A DNA stretch of 64,000 nt from positions 62,001 to 126,000 of the forward strand of contig NZ_JGZI01000002.1 of assembly GCF_000741705.1 (NCBI RefSeq). The letters run 5' to 3'. The position numbers and the translations under genes were made by a program. The notes below the pieces were generated by a model that saw only the letters and a program-made list of their open reading frames with translations, did no database searches and was not told the DNA's origin. This DNA comes from Bifidobacterium psychraerophilum. Lineage in GTDB: Bacteria > Actinomycetota > Actinomycetes > Actinomycetales > Bifidobacteriaceae. Below are positions 40,608 to 49,608 of the stretch, in pieces (within the stretch, counting starts at the first letter, position 1; every line of letters starts with the position of its first letter).

Positions 40608-41066
40608 ATGATCATACGCAAGATGGCCATCGCCGATTACCGGCAGGTCTACGATCTGTGGATGGCCTGCGCCGGCATGGGCCTCAACGATGTGGACGAC
40701 AGCGAATCAGGTGTAAGGCGCTTTCTGGAACGTAATCCTGAGACCTGCTTCGTTTCCTTGGATGAATCAGGACAAGCTCCCACAGGAGACATCACCGGTG
40801 TCATCATGGCCGGGAATGACGGGCGAAGGGGGTATATCTACCACACCGCGGTCGCCCCCGACCACAGGCACCAAGGAATAGCAAGCCTTCTCGTACAGCA
40901 TGCCTGTTCGGCGTTCAAAGACCTGGGCATCTCAAAAGTCGCCCTGGTGGCATTCAGCTCGAACCTTGCGGGCAACAGCTTCTGGGAGCGGCAGGGATTC
41001 AGTCTTCGCGACGATCTGGCCTACCGCAACCTCGCCCTGCAGAGACTGAACAGACTGGACACATGA
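40608..41066 (+). CDS. GNAT N-acetyltransferase
   Basis: A 152-residue GNAT protein: IRKMAIADYRQVYDLWMAC, YIYHTAVAPDHRHQGIASLLVQHA with the acetyl-CoA loop, and NLAGNSFWERQGF near the end. AAGGAGG five bases before the ATG at 40608 fixes the start; a longer ORF is in frame. It follows another GNAT gene by 67 bases. Substrate unknown. Confidence 0.88.
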   Translation: MIIRKMAIADYRQVYDLWMACAGMGLNDVDDSESGVRRFLERNPETCFVSLDESGQAPTGDITGVIMAGNDGRRGYIYHTAVAPDHRHQGIASLLVQHACSAFKDLGISKVALVAFSSNLAGNSFWERQGFSLRDDLAYRNLALQRLNRLDT

Positions 41067-41161
41067 GGGTGGATCGTCGTGCGTGGCATCCGTATGACGA
41101 GTGTCTGACCAAGGTCCTTCCCCCGCTTTCACGCGGAAGTGCTGGTTGCGGCATCGGAGGA

Positions 41162-42904
41162 TCAATATTGCAGACGGCTTGAGGATTTCAGGCTTTTCAC
41201 ATACTCCTCCGCCTGCTCTTCGGTGAAACCGGCGTGCTCCCCGATCACCTGGACGAGAGCCTGCTGAATCGAATCGATGGCGGATCTGCCATGCCCGCAC
41301 AAATACACGCATGCACCTGCTGCGATCCAATGCCACAGTTCCAGGCCACGTCTGAGCATCACATCCTGGACATGCTCGTGGATATCGCCATACCTCGACC
41401 AGGCGGTGTCGAATTTGCTCAGCAGCCCCGAGTTCGCATACGCCTCAAGCTCCTGACCGTAGAGAAAATCCTCACTCGGGCTTCTGTTGCCCACCATCAG
41501 CCAGTTCTTCCCATACGACTTCCTGTTCTGTGAGCGCTCCTGCAGAAACGCCCGGTATGGAGCGATGGCCGATCCCAAGGCGATCATGACGATGGGCCGG
41601 CTCGCATCCTTCGGCAGGCGGAAGCGTTCATTGGAGAGCAAGGCGAATTCGATCCGTGAGCCGATCGCGGCGGTGGTCATATACCGTGAGCATTCGCCCA
41701 CATGGTGAGCACCATGCACAGCCTCCTGCATACCGTCAGAGCCGCAGTCATGGGCAGCGTCATACCAGCCGTCGTATTCGACCTTGGTCAGCGTCAGGTC
41801 GACAAGGGTCCCTGAATCGCATTGCGCATTCGAGATGGAGTACATACGTCTGTTCTGGGATGTGAATACGCTCAGCACGGAATCATCCGTAAGGCCGACG
41901 CTCTCCGGCGGGTAGTCCCGGAAGAGCGCGGAAGGCCGATGCCCGGCGAGGTACCGCCCCAACCACGCTTCATCATCCACAAGCCTCAGCAACTCCGCAT
42001 TCCCATAGCGCTCGGCGTATCTTCCGATCAAGGCGGGCGTGAGCCGGGTGATGTCCCTGGTGTGTTTGAGGGTCGCGAACAACTTCTCGTGGGCTTCACC
42101 GCCACCCTCACCAAAAACGTCGTCCAGGAAACGGCGGACGGTGTCGTCCCCATTGATGTATCGGATGGAAAGCAGATCGCCCGGGTGATACTCGCTGCCC
42201 TCGCCGAGATCCAAACGGATGCGGTACACCTCTTTATCCGATTCAGGTGTGGTCAGCAATACCCGCTCGATGAGGGTCGCCGTGTTGGGAGCGCCGGCAT
42301 TGGCTGCCGATCTCTTCGCCGCATGGGGTTCGGCGTCGGATCCTGCGGTCTTGGGCGTGGCGATGCCAGCAGCAGGAGCCGGAGTGGATTGCTCCTGATC
42401 AACGCGTTGTTCCATCACCTCGCCGTCTGCCAGCTCGCGTCGCAGCACCGGCATGATTTCCGCTATCCAATGGGATGCCGCTTCTTCATAGTCGAAATCA
42501 CACTCCCCGTGCGGGAACAGTCTTCGTGCGCCCAGTTGCTCGTAGCGGGCATCGAATTGACGGGCCATCAGATTGTAGTTCTCCGCATATGCGCTATCCC
42601 CGAGTCCCAGAACAGCGAATGCCACACCCTGAAGCGAGAACGTACGCTTGGCGAGCACCACCGCATCGTAGAGATCCTCGGCACCATATGGCGGTTCTCC
42701 CTCGCCCTGCGTCGAGGTCACCATAAGCAGGATGTCCTCATGCTCCAGATCATCCAGGTCGTAGTCGAAAGCCTCAATGAGGCGCACGCGGCCGCATACG
42801 CTTGCAACCGCGGCCTGCAGATCCTCGCCGACCTCCAGCGAGTTCCCCGTTTCCGAAGCCACCAGAATCGTGATGCTTCTGCTATCCGCCGCTGAATCCC
42901 CCAT
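41162..42904 (-). CDS. Diflavin reductase, CysJ/cytochrome P450 reductase-like
   Basis: A 580-residue NADPH-dependent reductase with two flavins. Residues 1-155 are a flavodoxin domain (ASETGNSLEVG, TSTQGEGEPPYGAEDLYD, AVLGLGDSAY). A Pro/Ala-rich linker (about 165-220) leads to an FAD/NADPH ferredoxin reductase-like part with RMYSISNAQ for FAD, ALGSAIAPYRAFLQER for NADPH and VYLCGHG near the end. This is the sulfite-reductase flavoprotein (CysJ) plan. No hemoprotein subunit (CysI) or other electron acceptor gene lies next to it, so the partner is unknown. The loop ALGSAIAP departs from the usual GPGTGIAP. It stands alone, with a 217-base gap before the next gene. Confidence 0.9.
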   Translation of the reverse strand: MGDSAADSRSITILVASETGNSLEVGEDLQAAVASVCGRVRLIEAFDYDLDDLEHEDILLMVTSTQGEGEPPYGAEDLYDAVVLAKRTFSLQGVAFAVLGLGDSAYAENYNLMARQFDARYEQLGARRLFPHGECDFDYEEAASHWIAEIMPVLRRELADGEVMEQRVDQEQSTPAPAAGIATPKTAGSDAEPHAAKRSAANAGAPNTATLIERVLLTTPESDKEVYRIRLDLGEGSEYHPGDLLSIRYINGDDTVRRFLDDVFGEGGGEAHEKLFATLKHTRDITRLTPALIGRYAERYGNAELLRLVDDEAWLGRYLAGHRPSALFRDYPPESVGLTDDSVLSVFTSQNRRMYSISNAQCDSGTLVDLTLTKVEYDGWYDAAHDCGSDGMQEAVHGAHHVGECSRYMTTAAIGSRIEFALLSNERFRLPKDASRPIVMIALGSAIAPYRAFLQERSQNRKSYGKNWLMVGNRSPSEDFLYGQELEAYANSGLLSKFDTAWSRYGDIHEHVQDVMLRRGLELWHWIAAGACVYLCGHGRSAIDSIQQALVQVIGEHAGFTEEQAEEYVKSLKSSSRLQY

Positions 42905-43121
42905 GACGCGCCCCTCCTTGAATGCTCACGACATCGTCTGCATCGTGACGCTTCGCCGACCCCATTAAAAGCAGCATTGCTCCCGGCAATCAAGACTTGA
43001 CAATTCGCCCACGGCTCTCCCCGCACATGGCATCCGCTTCGTCCCTAGCTTCGCTCCGGCTGAAATATCTCCCCGGGCTTCAGGCGACACACGGCTCTGG
43101 GCGTGTCTAGCATTGGACATT

Positions 43122-43643
43122 ATGAATACCGATGTGACGATCGAAAGACTCAACCCTTCACGTTTCGAGGAGAAGGCGCAGGTCCACGCCCTGACCTGGC
43201 GTCAGACGTATTCCGGAATGCTGCATGATGACTTCGTCAACAAGATCACCCCGGAATTCGCGCTGGCCGTAACCAGGAGACATGACCCCGACCTCACGCT
43301 GCTGGCCTTACGGGATGATGCCATCATCGGATTTCTGGAATACCTGCCCGAGTCACGAGACGGCATCCTTACGCCGGATGCTTCCGAAATCGGTGCCCTG
43401 TATGTACTCGACCAGGCCAAACATCAGGGTGTGGGACGTGCGCTCATCGAAGCCGCGCTCAGACAGATACCCAAACCCCGCGTGGCTCTGTCGGTGTTCC
43501 TCGACAACACGAATGCCATAGGATTCTACGAACATATGGGCATCCATTCGACGGGCCACATCACTCACGAGGACGAGGGGACGCTGGCCCTTGAGATGAC
43601 CAACGCCCCCGAAGTGGCAGAATCCGCTAACGGACCCGCTTGA
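43122..43643 (+). CDS. GNAT N-acetyltransferase
   Basis: A 173-residue GNAT protein with HALTWRQTYSGMLHDDFV at the N-terminus, a form seen in the YitH/YesJ-like branch, then GALYVLDQAKHQGVGRALIEAAL with the acetyl-CoA loop, and NTNAIGFYEHMG. The ATG at 43122 is preferred to a TTG nine bases upstream; neither has a strong RBS. Its 3' end overlaps the convergent MFS gene by 17 bases. Substrate unknown. Confidence 0.85.
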   Translation: MNTDVTIERLNPSRFEEKAQVHALTWRQTYSGMLHDDFVNKITPEFALAVTRRHDPDLTLLALRDDAIIGFLEYLPESRDGILTPDASEIGALYVLDQAKHQGVGRALIEAALRQIPKPRVALSVFLDNTNAIGFYEHMGIHSTGHITHEDEGTLALEMTNAPEVAESANGPA

Positions 43644-44946
43644 TGAGCATGATGACGACGGCGCCGACAAGCACGGTTGCTATCGCGACGGGGAATATCA
43701 GGCCGTAGTTACCGGTCTCGACGACGAGTGCGGACACCAGCACAGGAGCCAGAACCTGTCCGACCGTATTCGCAAGGTTGAGGATACCCAGATCCTTTCC
43801 TGCCTCCTGCTTATTGGGCAGCACATCGATATTCAGCGCCTGGTCCACCGCAGTGTAGATGCCGTAGCCCACGCCCGCAATACCCGCATAGAGCATCATG
43901 CCGGTGGCTGTGGGCATGAAATACGGGATCGCCATGCCCACGGCGATCACCACTGCACCAATCGCCACCAGCAGCTTACGTTTCCCGAGCTTGTCGGACA
44001 CAGGACCGGAGATCACCGTCGTGGCGATCAACGCGATCATTGAGATAACCGACATACTGGATATCACGGCCGCGGATTCACCGACGGACAGGCCGCAGTA
44101 CTTCTGCAGAATATAGAGCTGATATGTGGAGATCATCGACCAACCGATCAGCAGCGCCAACCTTCCGACCAAGGCGAGGTAGTAGTCCCGGCTGTCCTTC
44201 CTCGGCGGGGAGAAGGAATCCCTGACCATCCGCCAGGTCAGCTTCGACGAGTGCTCGGCATGCTGGCCCTCACCCTGCGGCACGGCCGGTGATGCGGCAC
44301 CTTCGCGCGGCCACACCAGAACCGTCGTAATTCCCGTGATCAGGAACAGCACCGTTCCGATGATGAAGCCGCTGCGCATGCTCTCAATGAATTGCGCGCC
44401 GATGAGCGTGCCGAGAGACTGGCCGACGATCGCGGCCCCTCCATACAAAGCCGAAAAGGTTCCGCGATGCGACTCGGGGATGCGATCGGAGAGCACGGCC
44501 ACAGCCGGTGCGATCATCATGTTCACACCTACCTGCACCACGCACCATCCGGCCACGATCAGGGCAACGCTGGGCGCATACGAAGTGAACAGGTATCCCG
44601 CCGCGGTAACCACGCCACCTGCGACGATCCACGGGGTACGCTTGCCGAAGCGGCTTCTCGTCATATCGGACAGCGCACCGAACAGCCAGTTGGCCACCAG
44701 CGCGAACACACTTCCAACCGAGTTCATCGTGCCCAGAATAACCTCGGGAACGCCGATGCCGAGTTCGGTGAAGCGCTGCGGGAAAAGCACCTGGGATCCC
44801 GACGACCCGGCGGTCATCCACAGCAGCGAGAACAGCACGAATCCTATGCCGAAACGAATCTTGGTCTGTCTGGACATCCGTAACCCGGTATCCGGAGCCA
44901 GATCCTGCTGACGGGTCGACGATGCCATCTCTTCATTGAGTGTCAT
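43627..44946 (-). CDS. MFS transporter
   Basis: A 439-residue major facilitator protein with about 12 helices. Loop 2-3 carries GALSDMTRSRFGKRTPWIVAGG and the second half GPVSDKLGKRKLL, the two MFS A-motif copies. A hydrophilic loop joins the halves (about 215-250). It lies downstream of the rhamnosidase gene on the same strand but behind a strong hairpin. Sugar uptake, perhaps rhamnose or a rhamnoside, is a reasonable guess from context, but export cannot be excluded. The ATG at 44946 is chosen over an upstream start because GAAGA precedes it and the added residues are not conserved. Confidence 0.88.
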   Translation of the reverse strand: MTLNEEMASSTRQQDLAPDTGLRMSRQTKIRFGIGFVLFSLLWMTAGSSGSQVLFPQRFTELGIGVPEVILGTMNSVGSVFALVANWLFGALSDMTRSRFGKRTPWIVAGGVVTAAGYLFTSYAPSVALIVAGWCVVQVGVNMMIAPAVAVLSDRIPESHRGTFSALYGGAAIVGQSLGTLIGAQFIESMRSGFIIGTVLFLITGITTVLVWPREGAASPAVPQGEGQHAEHSSKLTWRMVRDSFSPPRKDSRDYYLALVGRLALLIGWSMISTYQLYILQKYCGLSVGESAAVISSMSVISMIALIATTVISGPVSDKLGKRKLLVAIGAVVIAVGMAIPYFMPTATGMMLYAGIAGVGYGIYTAVDQALNIDVLPNKQEAGKDLGILNLANTVGQVLAPVLVSALVVETGNYGLIFPVAIATVLVGAVVIMLIKRVR

Positions 44947-45012
44947 AATGTCTTCTTCCGATATTTCGGGATGCCCCACGCTTCGTCTCGCGCGGAAGCA
45001 TCCATCTGCTTC

Positions 45013-45039
45013 GTCCTACCCCCCATATGGGGGTAGGAC
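45013..45039 (-). terminator. Strong hairpin between rhamnosidase and MFS genes
   Basis: GTCCTACCCCC and GGGGGTAGGAC form a perfect 11-base stem with a five-base loop, 17 bases after the rhamnosidase stop. There is no long U-tract, so it may stop or only reduce transcription into the MFS gene. Confidence 0.7.
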
Positions 45040-45055
45040 ACCACTCAGCGGAGGA

Positions 45056-47791
45056 TCACCGCTGATACTGCATATGGTGAGCGCCCGGGCCGAATTCGCG
45101 CCGGTCGCTATTCGGTATCGCGACGACCGCAGTCGTTCCCACCGGAACGGAGAAATCGAGCGTCATCAGTCCTTCCCCGCATTCCCATCGCACCGATGCC
45201 TCGCCATACGGTGTCAGATGCGATGTCGCAGCATGGTCGATGCCGCCTCCCGGCTGCGGATCGATCAGGAACCGGCTCCAGCCCGGCTCCAGAGGAGACA
45301 GACCGCCCACATGTGAATGGACCCAGTCGATGACGGATCCGAGGGCGTAATGGTTGAAGGAGGTCATGCCGCCATCGTTCAGTGTTCCATCGGCCTTCAT
45401 CGAGTCCCAACGCTCCCAGGTGGTTGTGCCTCCCATCGACACCTGATACAACCAGCTCGGGCATTTCGTGGACAGCAGCAGTTCATACGCCTCCGCCGTG
45501 TGTCCGGTCATGCTCAACGCCGGCAGGACGTAGGGCGTGCCCGCGAATCCGGTGTCGACCTTGCCTCCGGCCTCTCTGACAAGCTCCGCCAGACGGTTAC
45601 CGGCCTTGGTCCTACGGACCGCTTCCCCTTCGAACAAGCCGAATGTGATGCCCAGTGCGTAGGCGCATTGGGTATCGGAGGTCATCGTCCCATCCAGACG
45701 GGTGAAGCGATTGAGGAACCCCCTTCGCACCCGTTCGAAGAGACCCGTGAAGCTCTTCGCGTCGTCATCGTGACCGAGGATGTGGGCGATTCTGGCAGCG
45801 TACTCGCAGCTGCGCGCATAAAATGCGGTGGAGACCAGCTCTTTCTCGGTTACGGCCTGGGTCGGATCCTCCGGCGGCGCCGATGGGTCAAGCCAATCAC
45901 CGAGTTGCCCAAGCAGATAGTCCGGCTTGCGATCCCATACGCCGTCCGGTGAGATGTATGCTGCGACCTCGTCGATCCAGGCGCTGACCAGCGGATAGGA
46001 CTCGCTGAGCACCCTCTCGTCCCCACCGGCCATATACAAGGCCCATGGAACCGCCACAGCGGCATCACCCCAGATCGCGATGGCCTCCGGCTTCGCCCAG
46101 ACCCCCAAAGGGACGAAGGGCACATAGAAGGGCACGGTTCCCCAAGCCTGCTGCTCGAAGCGCACATCCTTGAGCCAACTGGAGAGGAAGCCCTGCGCAT
46201 CATACAGATATGCGGCCGTGGGTGCGAAGAGATCGATGTCACCGGTCCAGCCCATCCGCTCATCACGCTGCGGACAGTCCTGCGGGATGGAAACGAAGTT
46301 GGATCGCATCGACCAGAGCACATTGCTGTGCAGCTTGTTCAGCAGAGGATTCGAACTCTCGAACCATCCGCTCCGCTCCATCGTGCTGTGGTAGACACGA
46401 CATTCGATATCCTCGGCACGCAACTCGCCATGCCAGCCTTCGATGGTCGCGTAGCGGAATCCATGCATCGCGAAGCGTGGTTCCCACCAGGCGTCTTCAC
46501 CGTTGGATACAAAGGTGTCGCACTGCTGGCCGCGCCTCAGTATCTTCGTAGCGAGTGTCCCATCCGCGTTCAGCACTTCCGCATGGCGGATGATCACACG
46601 GTCCCCCGCCGCCAGGCCGTGCATATGCAGACGCATCCGCTGGGTGGCGTTTTGTCCGAAATCGACCATCCAGCAGCTTCCCTCTGCATCCGGTCCCTGA
46701 GCCATGCTTGTGATTGCCGCAGGGGCGTTGACCTCCTGTGACTGCACGGCCGAAAGCGCGTGGTTTTCGATCAGCTGGGGATCATAGAAACTCTCCGCGA
46801 CCGCGCTCCACTGCCTGTCATCGAAGCCGGGCGAGGACCAGGCTGCGATCTCCTGCCGGGCATCGTAGTGTTCGCCCTCATACAGATCCGAACTCACAAT
46901 CGGCCCCAGGGCGGCCTTCCATTTCCCATCCCAAGGGTTGGAATAGATGGTCTGCGTCGTCCCGTCGGCGAATTCCACCTCGATCTGCGCGAACACGCCG
47001 AGGCGATCCCCATAGAAATTGACGCGGCCGCCATCGAAGCCGACCCTGCCACGGTACCAACCATCACCCAGCCAGCACCCTATGGCGTTGTCCCCACGGT
47101 GCAGCTCATCACCGATGTCGTAGGTCCAGCATTCCAGACGCTTGTCATACACGGTCCAGCCGGGGGTGAGCGCATCGTTGCCGACTCTGCGTCCGTTGAT
47201 CTCCGCCTCCACCAGACCCAATGCCGTCAGGTACAGCCTTGCGCCCACCGGCTCGTCATCAAGCTGAAACTCCGATCGCACGAGGGGAAGATGGCGATGG
47301 TCGGTTTCCGCCTCGGTCCAGGATGGCCCGACGAATCGTGCGAGTCTCTCATGCGGAAGCAAGAGTCCCGCCTCGATGTGCAGCATCTCCGATTTCGGGC
47401 TCAAGGCCCTATGATCCACGGAAACCAGTTGCACGGTGAGCTCAGCCTGCTCACGGGAGACGAGGGGCATGAACTGCCATGGCAGCAGATTCGACTGCTC
47501 GGTGGGCACGTAGGTGCTTTCCTTGACCGGCCGATGCCCCGGGACGCGTCTCGTCAGACTGATCAGTACCTGTGATCCCTCCTTCGGAGGCTGTGAATAG
47601 ACCCAGGACAGCCGCGGACGGCTTTCACCGATCCCAAGCACGTCGCCGGGAAAATGCTCGGCGCGCAGATGTGTCAGCAAGGCCTCATCCTGGGTGGGCT
47701 TCAGCTCCCCAGCCTTGGAATCGGCAACGCCGGTTCCGGCCGGGTCGCCTCCGACAGGCCCATACGCGTCATCGTTACGGATATCAGTCAT
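45056..47791 (-). CDS. Alpha-L-rhamnosidase (GH78)
   Basis: A 911-residue glycoside hydrolase that removes terminal alpha-L-rhamnose. It follows the GH78 plan: N-terminal beta domains (to about 380), with the carbohydrate-binding YLTALGLVEAEINGRRVGNDALTPGWTVYDKR, then an (alpha/alpha)6 domain with the hallmark CPQRDERMGWTGDIDLFAPTAAYLYD, and a C-terminal domain with GGTTTWERWDSM. No signal peptide is seen, so it acts in the cytoplasm on imported rhamnosides. GAAAGGA before the ATG at 47791 decides the start. It lies 86 bases after the MFS gene on the same strand, likely one operon with it. Confidence 0.93.
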   Translation of the reverse strand: MTDIRNDDAYGPVGGDPAGTGVADSKAGELKPTQDEALLTHLRAEHFPGDVLGIGESRPRLSWVYSQPPKEGSQVLISLTRRVPGHRPVKESTYVPTEQSNLLPWQFMPLVSREQAELTVQLVSVDHRALSPKSEMLHIEAGLLLPHERLARFVGPSWTEAETDHRHLPLVRSEFQLDDEPVGARLYLTALGLVEAEINGRRVGNDALTPGWTVYDKRLECWTYDIGDELHRGDNAIGCWLGDGWYRGRVGFDGGRVNFYGDRLGVFAQIEVEFADGTTQTIYSNPWDGKWKAALGPIVSSDLYEGEHYDARQEIAAWSSPGFDDRQWSAVAESFYDPQLIENHALSAVQSQEVNAPAAITSMAQGPDAEGSCWMVDFGQNATQRMRLHMHGLAAGDRVIIRHAEVLNADGTLATKILRRGQQCDTFVSNGEDAWWEPRFAMHGFRYATIEGWHGELRAEDIECRVYHSTMERSGWFESSNPLLNKLHSNVLWSMRSNFVSIPQDCPQRDERMGWTGDIDLFAPTAAYLYDAQGFLSSWLKDVRFEQQAWGTVPFYVPFVPLGVWAKPEAIAIWGDAAVAVPWALYMAGGDERVLSESYPLVSAWIDEVAAYISPDGVWDRKPDYLLGQLGDWLDPSAPPEDPTQAVTEKELVSTAFYARSCEYAARIAHILGHDDDAKSFTGLFERVRRGFLNRFTRLDGTMTSDTQCAYALGITFGLFEGEAVRRTKAGNRLAELVREAGGKVDTGFAGTPYVLPALSMTGHTAEAYELLLSTKCPSWLYQVSMGGTTTWERWDSMKADGTLNDGGMTSFNHYALGSVIDWVHSHVGGLSPLEPGWSRFLIDPQPGGGIDHAATSHLTPYGEASVRWECGEGLMTLDFSVPVGTTAVVAIPNSDRREFGPGAHHMQYQR

Positions 47792-47877
47792 TACTTGTCC
47801 TTTCACAGCGTCTTTGTTGCCAAGACCAGCCTTCGGGCGGATTCACGAAGGGCTCTCCAACGGAATCCGCCGCTACG

Positions 47878-49206
47878 TCACTGAGCGCTTTGGGCGGTGA
47901 AGGCCTTGTCGGACATGCTGGCCTCGATCCGCTCTTCATCCGTTCCGTACCGCTTCTGCGATTTGATCATGATGGTTCCGGCCACGGCTTCGATGATGAC
48001 GATCACCGCGAAACCCCACATCGTCGTTTTGATAGTGGCGGGCAGCACTAGGGCCGGTGTGACCAAGGCGAACAGGCCACAGACCAGTCGCGAGAATCCG
48101 TTGATGAAGCCCTGCATCGAGGCTCTGATCTCAATCGGGAAGGATTCCTGCGTCCATACCTTGTAGATGGCCTCCCCGGCCAATGGGCTGCCGAGGTTCA
48201 TCACCGCGACCGCGCCGACGATGATCCACAGATTCGTGCCGCCGAGGGCGAGCGAGACCATCGCCACGAAGGTGATGCCGATGCCGACGAAGAAAGCCCG
48301 GTTGCGGTATTTGCCGCCCGCGATGGAGGCGAATACGATGTTGATGATCAGCGTGACCAGGTTCAGCACGATGCCCAGTCCGGTCGCAAGCGTCTGCGAG
48401 GCATCGGCCTTCACGAACATGAAGGTCTGGAACTGTCCCCAGGTGTTCGCCAGGAGATTCCACCCCACATAGAACACCAGGATGCTGATGAAATAGGTCA
48501 GCAGGATTTTCTTGTCCTTGCCGAACAGCACCTGGAATACAGATACCTTCTTGCCGGCGTAGGCATCATGACGGATCGCGGCGCGCTCATCGGCGGCTTT
48601 GTGCAGTTCGCGCAGCTTCGGTGAGAGCGTTCTCCACAGCCATGTGAACACCGCGAAGGCGGCGAGTATCGCGAACACGATGCGTCCCCCCGTCGCGCCG
48701 CTCATCGTCGACACCAGGAATGCGCAGATGAAGGAGATGAACACACCAAGCTGCCAGAACACCTGGGTCGCGGATACGAGTCTCGCGGACATCGCATCAT
48801 TCGGAGCATCATGTGAGACCACGGTCATCGACACGGGAAGATCCGCACCCGAGGCGAAGCCTGCGATGATCAGCCCGACCAGCAGCACCGCGAAGCTGTT
48901 CGTGAAGACGCATGCCAGCGCGCCTGCCGCATACAGGAGGTTGATCCAGTTGAAGAAGGGCACGCGGCCAACACGCTCGGCGATGCGGCCGCCGAACAAT
49001 GAACCGAATGCGATCGCGAAGGTCAGCACACCGGACAACACCCCGACCTGACCGTTATCAAGGCCCAGCCCATCCTGCCATACCGTGATTGTTGAAGAGA
49101 GTCCGACGATTATTCCCGAGCCCAACATCGAGCCCACACCTGCCGCCAAGGCCAAAGGCAGATACTGCCCCAGCCCTTTGGAGCCCTGTGGAGTTTGCGT
49201 AGCCAT
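47878..49206 (-). CDS. MFS sugar transporter, probably rhamnoside uptake
   Basis: A roughly 442-residue MFS transporter with about 12 helices. It contains FGGRIAERVGRVPFFNW after helix 2, a sugar-porter-type A motif, and VWTQESFPIEIRASMQGF in the second half, as in the sugar porter family. It probably imports the rhamnoside that the downstream rhamnosidase cleaves. The start is either ATG at 49206 or an in-frame GTG at 49215. A promoter on this strand, with TTGAAA at 49438-49433 and TATCGT at 49416-49411 (16-base spacer), runs through one of the two LacI palindromes, which points to repression by the divergent LacI gene. Confidence 0.88.
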   Translation of the reverse strand: MATQTPQGSKGLGQYLPLALAAGVGSMLGSGIIVGLSSTITVWQDGLGLDNGQVGVLSGVLTFAIAFGSLFGGRIAERVGRVPFFNWINLLYAAGALACVFTNSFAVLLVGLIIAGFASGADLPVSMTVVSHDAPNDAMSARLVSATQVFWQLGVFISFICAFLVSTMSGATGGRIVFAILAAFAVFTWLWRTLSPKLRELHKAADERAAIRHDAYAGKKVSVFQVLFGKDKKILLTYFISILVFYVGWNLLANTWGQFQTFMFVKADASQTLATGLGIVLNLVTLIINIVFASIAGGKYRNRAFFVGIGITFVAMVSLALGGTNLWIIVGAVAVMNLGSPLAGEAIYKVWTQESFPIEIRASMQGFINGFSRLVCGLFALVTPALVLPATIKTTMWGFAVIVIIEAVAGTIMIKSQKRYGTDEERIEASMSDKAFTAQSAQ

Positions 49207-49410
49207 GCCACTCACCCATCTTTCCGATCTTGGAAGGTCTGCGCCCCCAAGAACATTTCCTCATTGAAATATCGTGTTCCAAACGGTGACCTCACCGAAA
49301 GGATCGGATATACCGGTGGGCATCGGAACGGGAGACGGAACCGGCTGCGCATGTGCGCGAACCGACCTGTGCAATCCCGTTTTCGATGTCATCACCAACC
49401 AGTAGTTACG

Positions 49411-49438
49411 ACGATAGCATCATTTTTGAAAATTTCAA
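49411..49438 (-). promoter_or_regulatory. Promoter for the MFS-rhamnosidase operon
   Basis: TTGAAA (-35) and TATCGT (-10) separated by 16 bases on the minus strand. The -35 box is part of the left LacI-type palindrome, so a bound regulator would block RNA polymerase. Confidence 0.6.
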
Positions 49439-49457
49439 TTTCTTTTGAAAATTTCAA
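49426..49457. promoter_or_regulatory. Twin LacI-type operators
   Basis: Two identical 13-base palindromes, TTGAAAATTTCAA at 49426-49438 and 49445-49457, with centres 19 bases apart, in the gap between the MFS and LacI genes. The close spacing is about two helix turns, which would put two dimers on the same DNA face. The central AAATT lacks the CG step common in LacI-type operators. Rest of the 400-base gap: no other gene or RNA seen. Confidence 0.75.
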
Positions 49458-49608
49458 TATGGCTTGTTTTCGCTTGCCCTTCATCCCCTCGCGAAACCCC
49501 TTCCTCCCCTCTGTTCGTTCTGGGCAACAGCACTTCGAGTAAGCTCGGAGAGGTCCGGCAGCAGACGGGTCGGCAATGAGTGAGGAACAGTGAACGAAGG
49601 ACTGGGAA

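Noticed and set aside
41822-42895. 357-codon plus-strand frame over the diflavin reductase
   Set aside because: Antisense shadow of a GC-rich gene with clear flavodoxin and FAD motifs.
46760-47575. 271-codon plus-strand frame over the rhamnosidase
   Set aside because: Antisense to conserved GH78 sequence, with no RBS or domain.
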